In this document: positions 50,111 to 58,718 of the stretch, one piece after another
How positions within the stretch are numbered: position 1 is the stretch's first letter
How the letters are laid out: every line of letters starts with the position of its first letter
Source of the DNA: Duganella sp. SG902
GTDB taxonomy: Bacteria > Pseudomonadota > Gammaproteobacteria > Burkholderiales > Burkholderiaceae_D
NCBI RefSeq assembly: GCF_013376005.1
Contig: NZ_JABMJK010000006.1
Coordinates: 124,001-188,000 of the forward strand
Direction of reading: 5' to 3'
DNA length: 64,000 nt
The notes under the pieces: generated by a model
Databases searched by the model: none
What the model was told of the DNA's origin: nothing
What the model saw: the letters and a program-made list of their open reading frames with translations, nothing else
Translations under genes and position numbers: made by a program

Positions 50111-51640
50111 ATGAACCGACATGCGCGCATAAGTGCGGCCGTGCTGATCCTGTTAGGCGTGAGCGCCGCGAGCGCCCAAGTCATCAATGACCTGACGCGT
50201 GACAACGGCGCACCGGTTGGCGACAACCAGAATTCGCAAACGGCCGGCCCGAACGGTCCCGTGCTGCTGCAGGACGTGCAGTTGATCCAGAAACTGCAGC
50301 GCTTCGACCGCGAGCGCGTGCCGGAGCGCGTGGTACATGCGCGCGGCACCGGTGCTTACGGCGTCTTCGTCGCCAGCAAGGACATCTCGGAGCTGACGCG
50401 CGCCGCCGTATTCAAGCCGGGCGAGGAAACGCCGGTGTTCGTGCGTTTCTCCAGCGTCATCCACGGCAACCACTCGCCCGAGACCCTGCGCGACCCGCGC
50501 GGCTTCGGCACCAAGTTCTACACCCGCGAAGGCAACTGGGATTTGGTGGGCAACAACCTGCCGGTGTTCTTCATCCGCGACGCGATCAAATTCCCGGACA
50601 TGGTGCACTCGCTGAAACCGGCGCCGGACACCAACATCCAGGACCCGAACCGCTTCTTCGACTTCTTCTCGCATCAGCCTGAGGCCACCCACATGCTGAC
50701 CCGGGTGTACTCGGACTTCGGCACGCCCACCAGCTATCGCGAGATGGATGGCAACAGCGTGCACGCCTACAAGTTTGTCAACGCCAATGGCCAGTACAGC
50801 TACGTCAAGTTCCACTGGAAAAGCCTGCAAGGTCAGCGCACCTTGAGCGCCAAGGAAGCGGAAGCGATCCAGGCGAAAGACTTCAACCACATGACCCGCG
50901 ACCTGATCGACGCCATCAACAAGGGCAATTATCCGAAGTGGGATCTGTACGTGCAGGTGCTGCAGCCGTCGCAACTGGCGGCCATGGATTACGACCCGCT
51001 GGACGCCACCAAGATCTGGACCAATGTGCCGGAAACCAAGGTCGGCACCATGACGCTGAACCGCAATCCCGACAATGTGTTCCTTGAAACCGAGCAGTCC
51101 GCGCTGGCGCCGTCCAACCTGGTGCCGGGCATCGAGCCTTCCGAAGACCGCCTGCTGCAAGGCCGCATCTTCTCCTACGCCGACACCCAGCTGCATCGCG
51201 TCGGCACCAATGGCTTGCAGCTGCCGGTCAACCGCCCGCGCGCCGCCGCCGTCAATTACAACCAGGATGGCGCCCAGAACCCCGGCGCACGCAAAGGCAA
51301 TGTGAACTATCAGCCCAGCGAACACGCCGCGGTGGCCGACAACGCGCAATACAAGTACAGTCAGCTGCCTTTGACCGGCGCCACGCAGCAGGAACGCATC
51401 GCCAGGACGCGCAACTTCACCCAGGCCGGCGAGTTCTACCGTTCGCTGAGCAAGCAGCAGCAGGCCAATCTGGTCAGCAACCTGGCCAGCGACCTGGGAC
51501 AGGTGAAGGACGAGAACGTGAAGTACACCATGCTGTCCTATTTCCAGAAGGCCGACGCCGGCTACGGCAAGGCCCTGGCGATGGCGGTGAAGGCGGATCC
51601 CGGCCGGGTGGAAACGCTGGCCGCCGCGTTGCGCGACTAA
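50111..51640 (+). CDS. Periplasmic monofunctional catalase
   Basis: 509 residues with a signal peptide (about 1-23, ending SAASAQ). Distal heme His76 (VVHARGTGAYG), Asn in DLVGNN and the proximal heme Tyr in RIFSYADTQ. Small-subunit clade, NADPH domain likely. Catalases with a leader act on H2O2 in the periplasm. The ATG at 50111 is chosen over a TTG two codons earlier. A LysR gene follows 36 bases downstream; it is not OxyR-like. Confidence 0.9.
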   Translation: MNRHARISAAVLILLGVSAASAQVINDLTRDNGAPVGDNQNSQTAGPNGPVLLQDVQLIQKLQRFDRERVPERVVHARGTGAYGVFVASKDISELTRAAVFKPGEETPVFVRFSSVIHGNHSPETLRDPRGFGTKFYTREGNWDLVGNNLPVFFIRDAIKFPDMVHSLKPAPDTNIQDPNRFFDFFSHQPEATHMLTRVYSDFGTPTSYREMDGNSVHAYKFVNANGQYSYVKFHWKSLQGQRTLSAKEAEAIQAKDFNHMTRDLIDAINKGNYPKWDLYVQVLQPSQLAAMDYDPLDATKIWTNVPETKVGTMTLNRNPDNVFLETEQSALAPSNLVPGIEPSEDRLLQGRIFSYADTQLHRVGTNGLQLPVNRPRAAAVNYNQDGAQNPGARKGNVNYQPSEHAAVADNAQYKYSQLPLTGATQQERIARTRNFTQAGEFYRSLSKQQQANLVSNLASDLGQVKDENVKYTMLSYFQKADAGYGKALAMAVKADPGRVETLAAALRD

Positions 51641-51676
51641 CCGGGCGAGTTCATCGATGTCGTCAACGGTAGCACG

Positions 51677-52615
51677 ATGAAAAGTCTGGACGATCTGTCG
51701 TACTTTGTGGCCGTGGTGCGGCACCAGGGTTTCTCGGCCGCCGCGCGCGCCACAGGGATCGACAAGACCCGTCTTAGCCGGCGCCTGGCCGCGCTTGAGC
51801 AGCGGCTGGGCGTCTGCCTTCTGCAACGCAATACCCGTCACATCACGCTGACAGAGGCGGGCAGCCGGTTTTACGCGGACTGCCTTCAGGTGGTCGACGG
51901 CGCCCACCAGGCCTACCAGAATGTGGAGATCCTGCGCGGCGAGCCCATCGGCACGATCCAGATTGCCTGCCCGCCCCATCTCGCCAGCGGCTACCTGACG
52001 CGGATTCTGCCGGCCTACCTGGCCGCCCACCCCAAGGTATGCGTCAAGCTGGAGCTTGGCGACACCGACGTCGGCAACCCGAACTGCGACGTCGCCATCC
52101 GCTCCACGGTACCAGCGGGCGGCCAGTCGGAGGTGGTGGCCCGCGTGCTGGGCCGCACACCGCGCGTGCTGCTGGCCAGCGGCGACTATCTCGACCGCCA
52201 CGGCCGCCCGCAAACACCGGACGCCATGGCCTCGCTCGAGGCGATCGCGCTGCCATACGAAGTGCGCGCCGGCCATGTGCATTGGCGGCTGATGGGGTCG
52301 CGCGGCCACGCGACGATGGTGTCGCTCTCGCCACGGCTGCAGACGGGCGATTTGCAAATGCAGTTGTCGGCGGTGGCGCAAGGACTTGGCGTCGCCTCGC
52401 TGCCAGTGGCGGCGGTGGGCACGATGGCGAATACCGCCCGGCTGGAAAGAGTGCTGCCGAAATGGACCATGCCGGATGACATCATCTACGCCATCTATGC
52501 CAATCCACGCGGCATGTTACCCTCGGTGCGCAGCCTGATCGACTATCTGGTCGCGCATCCCCCGGTCGCCGCAAGCGGCCGTGGCGGCAATCACTCCTAT
52601 TCGTTCGCGTTGTAG
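51677..52615 (+). CDS. LysR family transcriptional regulator
   Basis: 312 residues. HTH with GFSAAARATGIDKTRLSRRL, then the effector domain. CrgA-like group. It follows the catalase on the same strand and could be co-transcribed. No divergent target gene is nearby, so the regulon is unknown. Confidence 0.85.
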   Translation: MKSLDDLSYFVAVVRHQGFSAAARATGIDKTRLSRRLAALEQRLGVCLLQRNTRHITLTEAGSRFYADCLQVVDGAHQAYQNVEILRGEPIGTIQIACPPHLASGYLTRILPAYLAAHPKVCVKLELGDTDVGNPNCDVAIRSTVPAGGQSEVVARVLGRTPRVLLASGDYLDRHGRPQTPDAMASLEAIALPYEVRAGHVHWRLMGSRGHATMVSLSPRLQTGDLQMQLSAVAQGLGVASLPVAAVGTMANTARLERVLPKWTMPDDIIYAIYANPRGMLPSVRSLIDYLVAHPPVAASGRGGNHSYSFAL

Positions 52616-52640
52616 AGAGAAGCCCGCATCGCGGATTTGA

Positions 52641-53213
52641 TCAAGCTGCGGACGTTATCGCCGGGCCTGCAAAGGCTCGCAGCAGTGCCCAGCCGTCGGG
52701 CCAGTGACCAAGTCCGCTGGCGGAATTGATATGGCCGCGTGCGCCGATGCGATGCAGGCTCCCGCCCCAGTCGGCTGCGCGGCGTTTGGCGTAGTCGACG
52801 CTGCCGTAGGGATCGTCGTCGCTGGCGACGATCAATGACGGGAAACCGAGGTGTTCCCTTGGTAACGGTGCGAAGCCCTGCGCTTCGGCAGGAAAGACCG
52901 GAGCAGACGGATCCGGCACCGCAACCAACAATGCGCCGGCGACAGGCGCAAGCGAATCACCGCCGGCCACGCGACGCCGCGCCGCCCAATGTGCCACCGC
53001 CAGGCACCCCAGGCTATGCGCGACCAGGACCACCCGCGGTCCCGCCTCCCGCACCGCATGTTCCACCGCCATCACCCAGTCCTCGCGCGCCGGCGCATCC
53101 CAGCTGGACGGCGCAATCCGCGTCACGTCCGCGTGGCTGGCTTGCCAGTGGCTCTGCCAATGCTGCTCCCCCGAATTGCCGATGCCCGGCACGATCACGA
53201 TCCGATTCCGCAT
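52641..53213 (-). CDS. RBBP9/YdeN-type serine hydrolase
   Basis: 190 residues. IVPGIGNSGEQHWQSHW at the N-terminus, catalytic Ser in VAHSLGC, Asp in SDDDPYG and His in ARGHINS: the RBBP9/YdeN alpha/beta hydrolase pattern. Cytoplasmic. The ATG at 53213 starts at the family boundary. Role unknown, possibly esterase or aminopeptidase-like. Divergent from the Lrp gene. Confidence 0.8.
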   Translation of the reverse strand: MRNRIVIVPGIGNSGEQHWQSHWQASHADVTRIAPSSWDAPAREDWVMAVEHAVREAGPRVVLVAHSLGCLAVAHWAARRRVAGGDSLAPVAGALLVAVPDPSAPVFPAEAQGFAPLPREHLGFPSLIVASDDDPYGSVDYAKRRAADWGGSLHRIGARGHINSASGLGHWPDGWALLRAFAGPAITSAA

Positions 53214-53334
53214 GTACGCCCCTCCGTTGTTGACTGCATCCAGTATAGGCGCTACCCTGCCTCCACCCCATGGGCTGCCAAATGAATTACAAGCCGCCCA
53301 CCGATAAATTGCATGAAATTGAGGACCTCGGCAA

Positions 53335-53787
53335 ATGAATGAAAAGCGCACGCTGGACAAGCTGGATTGCCACATCCTGGAGCTGTTGCAGCGGAACGCC
53401 CGCATGAGCAATACCGAGATCGGCAAGCGGATCGGCCTGTCGCAACCGGCCGTTACCGCGCGTATCCAAAGGCTGGAGGACGATGGCGTCATCGAGGGCT
53501 ACGGCGCCCGCATCAACGCGCGCCGAGCCGGCCTCGAAATCAGCGCGTTAATACGGCTGAAAACGACACACGACAAAATCGAGGCCTGCCTGCGCCTGTT
53601 CGACGCCACGCCGGCTATCACAGCGGCGGACCGTGTCACGGGCGAGGATTGCTTTATCGTGCGCGCTACAGTGGGTGCCATGAGCGAGCTGGAAGCTGTG
53701 ATCGATGGCCTGGCGGCGTTTGGTGCGGTATCGACGTCCATCGTGCTGGCCACCTATCCGTCCAAGCCTATAGCCATACCGAAGTAA
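53335..53787 (+). CDS. Lrp/AsnC family regulator
   Basis: 150 residues. N-terminal HTH (LDCHILELLQRNARMSNTEIG, LSQPAVTARIQRLEDDGVI) and a C-terminal RAM ligand domain. Such proteins bind amino acids and form octamers. Divergent from the RBBP9-like gene, and may control it. Followed by a strong terminator shared with the tRNA-Ser gene. Confidence 0.85.
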   Translation: MNEKRTLDKLDCHILELLQRNARMSNTEIGKRIGLSQPAVTARIQRLEDDGVIEGYGARINARRAGLEISALIRLKTTHDKIEACLRLFDATPAITAADRVTGEDCFIVRATVGAMSELEAVIDGLAAFGAVSTSIVLATYPSKPIAIPK

Positions 53788-53795
53788 AAACAAAA

Positions 53796-53827
53796 AAACC
53801 GCCGGCCCTTGAAGGAACCGGCGGTTT
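53796..53827. terminator. Bidirectional rho-independent terminator
   Basis: AAACCGCCGG and CCGGCGGTTT form a perfect 10-base stem with a 12-base loop, flanked by an A-rich stretch (CAAAAAAA) on one side and TTTCTTT on the other. It can end the Lrp transcript on the plus strand and the tRNA-Ser transcript on the minus strand. Confidence 0.75.
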
Positions 53828-53861
53828 CTTTGACGTCCATCTGGCTAACTGGACGATGTTC

Positions 53862-53954
53862 TGGCGGAGACGGTGGGATTCGAACCCACGATACAGGTTT
53901 TGCCCGTATGCTTCCTTAGCAGGGAAGTGCCTTCGGCCACTCGGCCACGTCTCC
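53862..53954 (-). tRNA. tRNA-Ser (GCT anticodon)
   Basis: On the minus strand the gene begins GGAGACGTGGCCGAGTGG and ends CCGTCTCCGCCA with encoded CCA. The anticodon arm CTTCC-CTGCTAA-GGAAG gives GCT (plus-strand AGC at 53918-53920). A long variable arm follows (class II), and TTCGAATC marks the T-loop. Length of 93 bases fits serine tRNAs. Confidence 0.95.
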
Positions 53955-54055
53955 TAGTCGATCGCTCAACTATGTCCGCCGTGAAGCAGACGACCGCCAT
54001 AGTATAGACCGCGACCCGTTTGGTCAAGGCAACATGGCGGTTTTTTTCGGAAAAT

Positions 54056-55303
54056 TTATGCCTTTTCCAGTTCGAACGCCTTGTGCAGCGCACGCACGGC
54101 CAGTTCCATGTACTTCTCGTCGATCAGCACGGAAATCTTGATCTCCGAGGTCGAGATCATCATGATGTTGATGCCCTCTTCCGACAGGGTGCGGAACATT
54201 TTCGACGCCACGCCCACGTGCGAACGCATGCCCACGCCCACCACCGAGATCTTCGACACTTTGGCGTCGCCGGTCACGCTGGCGGCGCCCAGTTCGGCCT
54301 TGGTGCCGTTCAGCACGTCCAGCGCGCGCTGGTAGTCGTTGCGCGGCACGGTGAAGGTGAAGTCGGTCTTGCCATCCACCGATTGGTTCTGGATGATCAT
54401 GTCGACTTCGATGTTGGCGTCGGCCACCGGGCCCAGGATGTGGTAGGCCACGCCCGGACGGTCTGGCACGCCCAGCACGGTGATTTTGGCTTCATCGCGG
54501 TTGAACGCGATACCGGAGATGACTGCTTGTTCCATGTGTGTATCTTCCTCAAACGAGATCAGGGTGCCGGAGTTGGCTTCTTCTTCGATGTCCAGCATCG
54601 GGTCGGTCAGCGACGACAGGACGCGGGTCGGCACGCGGTAGTTGCCGGCGAACTCGACCGAACGGGTCTGCAGCACTTTCGAGCCCAGCGACGCCAGTTC
54701 CAGCATTTCTTCAAAGGTGATGGCCTTCAGGCGGCGCGCTTCCGACACCACGCGCGGGTCGGTGGTGTAGACGCCGTCGACGTCGGTGAAGATCAGGCAC
54801 TCGTCGGCCTTCATGGCGGCGGCGATCGCCACGGCCGAGGTGTCCGAGCCGCCACGGCCCAGCGTCGAGATGTTGCCCTCCTCGTCCACGCCCTGGAAGC
54901 CGGTGATGATGACGATCTTGCCCTCGTCCAGGTCGCGGTTGACCTTTTCGTTGTCGATCGACTGGATACGTGCTTTGGTGAATGCGGAATCGGTTTTAAT
55001 CGCGACTTGCCAGCCGGCGTAGGACACGGCCTTCTTGCCAATCGCCAGCAGCGCCATCGACAACAAGCCGACCGAGACTTGCTCGCCGGTGGAGGCGACC
55101 ATGTCCAGCTCGCGTGGATCCGGCTGGGCTTGAATTTCCTTGGCCAGGGCGATCAGGCGGTTGGTCTCGCCCGACATTGCCGATGGGACCACCACAATGC
55201 GGTGCCCGGCGTCATGCCACTTGGCGACACGCCGCGCCACGTTCTTGATACGGTCCGTCGAACCCATCGACGTACCGCCATATTTGTGCACGATTAAAGC
55301 CAT
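54056..55303 (-). CDS. lysC: Aspartate kinase
   Basis: 415 residues. N-terminal kinase domain with VHKYGGTSMGS, GRGGSDTSA and a Lys-rich substrate site, then two ACT domains in the C-terminal third, the sites of lysine/threonine feedback. Catalyses phosphorylation of aspartate, first step to lysine, threonine, methionine and diaminopimelate. The start MALIVHKYGG at 55303 is the family start; a 24-residue longer frame has no support. Confidence 0.95.
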   Translation of the reverse strand: MALIVHKYGGTSMGSTDRIKNVARRVAKWHDAGHRIVVVPSAMSGETNRLIALAKEIQAQPDPRELDMVASTGEQVSVGLLSMALLAIGKKAVSYAGWQVAIKTDSAFTKARIQSIDNEKVNRDLDEGKIVIITGFQGVDEEGNISTLGRGGSDTSAVAIAAAMKADECLIFTDVDGVYTTDPRVVSEARRLKAITFEEMLELASLGSKVLQTRSVEFAGNYRVPTRVLSSLTDPMLDIEEEANSGTLISFEEDTHMEQAVISGIAFNRDEAKITVLGVPDRPGVAYHILGPVADANIEVDMIIQNQSVDGKTDFTFTVPRNDYQRALDVLNGTKAELGAASVTGDAKVSKISVVGVGMRSHVGVASKMFRTLSEEGINIMMISTSEIKISVLIDEKYMELAVRALHKAFELEKA

Positions 55304-55447
55304 AACAGTGAGTTTTCCGCTCAAATAAAGGTAAATGGAACCCTTAACTCTACATGTCGCAGTGCAAAATAACAAGTCAAAAAGCTCATAAACTCATACT
55401 GAATAGACATATCTACATACAAAATTCGGCAGAAGCGACCTCAATGT

Positions 55448-56839
55448 CTATACAGCTTGCCAGCGCAGGCGCACCCTCCCCGCCCCCTCGCCCAGATGGT
55501 GGCAGTCCATGCCGATGCCGGCGGCGAACAGCAGGTGGCTGGCATTCTTGACAACCGGCAGCCGGCCGCGCTCCCAGGCCGGGATGTTGAGCGCCTGGTA
55601 ATGGTATTTCAGCGGGCGGGTGGAACGGTTAGGCGCCGGCTTGAGTTTTTCCCCGCCACGGCGGAATTCGATCACCAGCTTCTGCGCGCGCAGCCAGTCG
55701 GGGTCGAGCCCCTCTTGCGCCGGTTCGAAGTGCAGCACGCCGCCGTAGGCCGGGAACGCCAGCTCGGTCTCGCCGTTCCAGATGAAGCCGGTGCCGGGCT
55801 TGTCGTCGAACTGGTCTTCACGCGTGCCTTCGAGTTCTTCCAGCTTGGGCGTCAGGTGCAGGCGGTCGCGGTAGCGGCGCACGTGGCAGTCGGGATGGGT
55901 GACCAGCAGTTGGGCGTCGTATTTGGCTTCCAACAGCTGGGTCAGCATTTCGGCCAGCCAGGCGGTGCTGGGCATGCTGTAGCCGCGCGTGGCGAACCAG
56001 TGGCGCAGCAGGTTGTAGGCGCGGTCCTGGCTCAGGGTGCGCAGTTTGCTGATGTCGAGCTGATCGCCATCCCGCGTGGCGGCCAGGTCTTGCTCGGCCA
56101 GTTCGGCCAGCAGGCGGGTGGCCGATTGCGCGTGCTGGGCGCTGCGCGCGAAGCGTTCCTGGAAGCCGGGGAAATGCTGTTCCAGCGCCGGCATGACGGT
56201 GTGGCGCAGCGCGTTGCGGGCGTAGCGCGGGTCGTCGTTGGATTCGTCGTGGATGTGGCTGATCTGGTGCTGGCTGACGTAGCTTTCCAGTTGCTTGCGC
56301 GAGGCTTGCAGCAGCGGGCGGGCCATGACGAGATTGTCGTTTTGCAGCAGGCTGGCGGCGCTGTTGGCGGCGTCCATGCCGGACAGGCCCGCCGGGCCGG
56401 AGCCGCGCAGCAGTTGCAGCAGGACGGTTTCGGCTTGGTCGTCGAGGTGGTGGGCGGTCAGCAGCAGCGTTGCGCCGTGCTCGCGGCACAGCGCGCCGAG
56501 GGCGGCGTAGCGGGCTTTGCGGGCGGCGGCTTCGGTGCCGGATTTTTTGGCGTCTTGCAGCTGGATGTGGCGGGCGGCGAATGGCACGTTCAGGGCGGCG
56601 CATTGCTGCTCGCAGTGGGCCAGCCAGGCATCGGCATTGGGGCTGAGGCCGTGGTGGATGTGGAACGCATGCAAGGTCAGCCCGTGCCGCTGCGCGTAGG
56701 CGTGGGCCAGGTGCAGCAGGGCCGAGGAGTCCAGGCCGCCGCTCAGGGCGATGGCGATGCGCGGAGCCGTGCTATCGCCACGGGCGGCGGTGACGGCGTG
56801 GTCGAAGGTGGACGTGATAGTTGGCTTTTGCTGCTTCAA
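55448..56839 (-). CDS. tilS: tRNA(Ile)-lysidine synthetase
   Basis: 463 residues. PP-loop SGGLDSS near residue 34, HIHHGLSPNAD, and LTAHHLDDQAETVLLQLLRG, followed by the TilS substrate-binding and C-terminal domains. It converts C34 of tRNA-Ile (CAU) to lysidine with ATP, in the cytoplasm. The start is TTG at 56839: no in-frame ATG lies nearby, and GGAG is 7 bases upstream. It follows accA, as in many related bacteria. Confidence 0.9.
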   Translation of the reverse strand: MKQQKPTITSTFDHAVTAARGDSTAPRIAIALSGGLDSSALLHLAHAYAQRHGLTLHAFHIHHGLSPNADAWLAHCEQQCAALNVPFAARHIQLQDAKKSGTEAAARKARYAALGALCREHGATLLLTAHHLDDQAETVLLQLLRGSGPAGLSGMDAANSAASLLQNDNLVMARPLLQASRKQLESYVSQHQISHIHDESNDDPRYARNALRHTVMPALEQHFPGFQERFARSAQHAQSATRLLAELAEQDLAATRDGDQLDISKLRTLSQDRAYNLLRHWFATRGYSMPSTAWLAEMLTQLLEAKYDAQLLVTHPDCHVRRYRDRLHLTPKLEELEGTREDQFDDKPGTGFIWNGETELAFPAYGGVLHFEPAQEGLDPDWLRAQKLVIEFRRGGEKLKPAPNRSTRPLKYHYQALNIPAWERGRLPVVKNASHLLFAAGIGMDCHHLGEGAGRVRLRWQAV

Positions 56840-56860
56840 TCTGTGGCTCCGAAATGCAAA

Positions 56861-57000
56861 CCGGGAGCGGCGCAGGCGCGGGCTCCCGGTGGTGTTCTAT
56901 GGATCCCGGCCTTCGCCGGGATGACGGCGGTGGGGCCGTCGCACCGGCGTTCGCCGGATGACGGTGGTGGGCCGTCGCACCGGCGCAGGCCGGTGCCCAT
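56861..57000. repeat. Hairpin and degenerate repeats between accA and tilS
   Basis: CCGGGAGC and GCTCCCGG (56861-56868, 56882-56889) form one stem. Then ATGGATCCCGGCCTTCGCCGGGATGACGG-type repeat sequence at 56899-56925 is followed by two near-identical copies of a segment with GCCGTCGCACCGGCG (56915-56949 and about 56953-56985). The gap is related to the repeats at 11557 and 60930. Confidence 0.55.
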
Positions 57001-57010
57001 GCTGAGTATC

Positions 57011-57985
57011 TTATTCCTGCGGCGTGGTTTCCTTGAATTTGCCGTAGCTCATCAGCTTCTCGTGACGGGCTTCCAGCAGATCCTTGGTCTTCATGCCGTG
57101 GAACTGGCGCAGCGAATCGGCCAGCGCGCGCTTCAGCAGCGTGGCCATCTGCTTCGGATCGCGGTGCGCGCCGCCCAGCGGCTCGCTGACGATCTTGTCG
57201 ATCAGACCAATCGCTTTCAAGCGGTGCGCGGTCAGGCCCAGCGCCTCAGCCGCGTCAGCCGCGCGCTCCGAGGTCTTCCACAGGATCGAGGCGCAGCCTT
57301 CCGGCGAGATCACCGAGTAGGTCGCGTATTGCAGCATCAGCACCTGATCGGCCACGGCGATCGCCAGCGCGCCGCCGGAACCGCCCTCGCCGATGATGGT
57401 GGCGATCAGCGGCACTTTCAGTTCCGCCATCACGTACAGATTGTGGCCGATCGCTTCCGACTGGCCGCGCTCTTCCGCGTCGATGCCGGGGAAGGCGCCC
57501 GGCGTATCCACAAAGGTGAACACGGGGATGCCAAATTTCTCGGCCAGCTTCATCAGGCGCATGGCCTTGCGGTAGCCTTCCGGCTTCGGCATGCCGAAGT
57601 TGCGCATGGCGCGCTCTTTGGTGTCGCGGCCCTTCTGGTGGCCGATGACCATGCACGCCTGGCCATTGAACCGCGCCAGGCCGCCCACCACCGACAGGTC
57701 GTCCGCATAGGTGCGGTCGCCGTGCAGTTCGTGGAAGTCGGTGAAGATTTCATTCACGTAGTCCATGGTGTATGGACGTTGCGGGTGACGCGCGATCTGC
57801 GATACCTGCCATGGCGTCAGCTTGGCGTAGATGTCTTTGGTCAGTTGCTGGCTCTTTTTGGCCAGACGGTCGATCTCCTCAGAGATATCGACAGCTGAAT
57901 CGTCCTGAACGAAGCGTAGTTCTTCGATTTTGCCGTCGAGTTCAGCAATCGGTTGCTCAAAATTGAGGAAAGTCGTTTTGGTCAT
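57011..57985 (-). CDS. accA: Acetyl-CoA carboxylase carboxyltransferase subunit alpha
   Basis: 324 residues, the usual length. N-terminal helical part about 1-60, then the crotonase-like carboxyltransferase domain ([75 protein letters not shown]). With AccD it moves CO2 from biotin to acetyl-CoA, making malonyl-CoA for fatty acids. Between the DNA glycosylase and tilS genes. Confidence 0.95.
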   Translation of the reverse strand: MTKTTFLNFEQPIAELDGKIEELRFVQDDSAVDISEEIDRLAKKSQQLTKDIYAKLTPWQVSQIARHPQRPYTMDYVNEIFTDFHELHGDRTYADDLSVVGGLARFNGQACMVIGHQKGRDTKERAMRNFGMPKPEGYRKAMRLMKLAEKFGIPVFTFVDTPGAFPGIDAEERGQSEAIGHNLYVMAELKVPLIATIIGEGGSGGALAIAVADQVLMLQYATYSVISPEGCASILWKTSERAADAAEALGLTAHRLKAIGLIDKIVSEPLGGAHRDPKQMATLLKRALADSLRQFHGMKTKDLLEARHEKLMSYGKFKETTPQE

Positions 57986-58069
57986 TGTACCTCCGTGTTT
58001 ATTCTCGGCTGCGGCTCAGTTGCCCGTTTGTGACAGGCACAAAAAGTCCTCGCACAGCGATTAGAGTAT

Positions 58070-58717
58070 CTATTCTACAGCAACCGGGTCGAGACTACGC
58101 CATAAATACCACGTGGCGACCGTGCGGTAGGGTTCCCAGTTGGCGGAAACCTCGCGCGCGTCGCTGCGCGAGACCGGTTCGCCGGAGAAGTAATTCTGGC
58201 TGATGCCCTGGATCAGGCCGGGGTCGTCCAGCGGCAGAACGTTCGGTCGGAGCAGATTAAATATCAAAAACATCTCGGCTGTCCAGCGGCCGATGCCGCG
58301 GATCCGCACCAGCTCGGCGATCACCGCCTCGTCGTCCATCTGGTCCCACTGGGCGGTGTGGACGCGTTTGTTCTTGAAGTGGTCGGCCAGGTCGAGGATG
58401 TACTCGGTCTTGCGCTTGGACAGGCCGCAGGCCGCCAGCTGCTCGGGGCCGGCCTTGATGATCTGCGCCGGCGTGCATTTCGGGCTGATGTCCAGCAGCT
58501 TCTTCCAGGCCACGTCGGCGACCTTGGCGGTCACCTGCTGGCCGACGATGGAACGCGCCAAGGTGGTGAACGGATCGTGATGGCCGCGCAGGTGCAGGTC
58601 GCCAAACTGCGGGATGAGCTTGTTCATGATGCGGTCCCGCTTCATGAGCTCAGCCTTGGCTTCCTCCCAGTAAGACGGCACGCCGCCCGCGGCCCCGATA
58701 TCCTTGGCGATGACCAT
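58070..58717 (-). CDS. DNA-3-methyladenine glycosylase 2-like protein (HhH-GPD)
   Basis: 215 residues. HhH-GPD core: SIVGQQVTAKVADVAWKK, LVRIRGIGRWTAEMFL (helix-hairpin-helix) and the catalytic Asp region VLPLDDPGLI. AlkA-related base-excision repair enzyme, cytoplasmic. Smaller than E. coli AlkA and lacking its N-terminal domain. The ATG at 58717 lies one base after the cysS stop, so translation is coupled. Sits between cysS and accA as in related genomes. Confidence 0.85.
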   Translation of the reverse strand: MVIAKDIGAAGGVPSYWEEAKAELMKRDRIMNKLIPQFGDLHLRGHHDPFTTLARSIVGQQVTAKVADVAWKKLLDISPKCTPAQIIKAGPEQLAACGLSKRKTEYILDLADHFKNKRVHTAQWDQMDDEAVIAELVRIRGIGRWTAEMFLIFNLLRPNVLPLDDPGLIQGISQNYFSGEPVSRSDAREVSANWEPYRTVATWYLWRSLDPVAVE

Positions 58718-58718
58718 G

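Noticed and set aside
53862..53954. tRNA-Ser as an integration site for a mobile island
   Set aside because: No integrase gene and no repeated tRNA 3' end was noticed; both flanks hold ordinary genes.
55304..55447. A lysine riboswitch upstream of lysC
   Set aside because: The 144-base gap downstream-to-upstream of lysC and tilS shows no lysine-box pattern that could be recognised, and such switches are not typical here.
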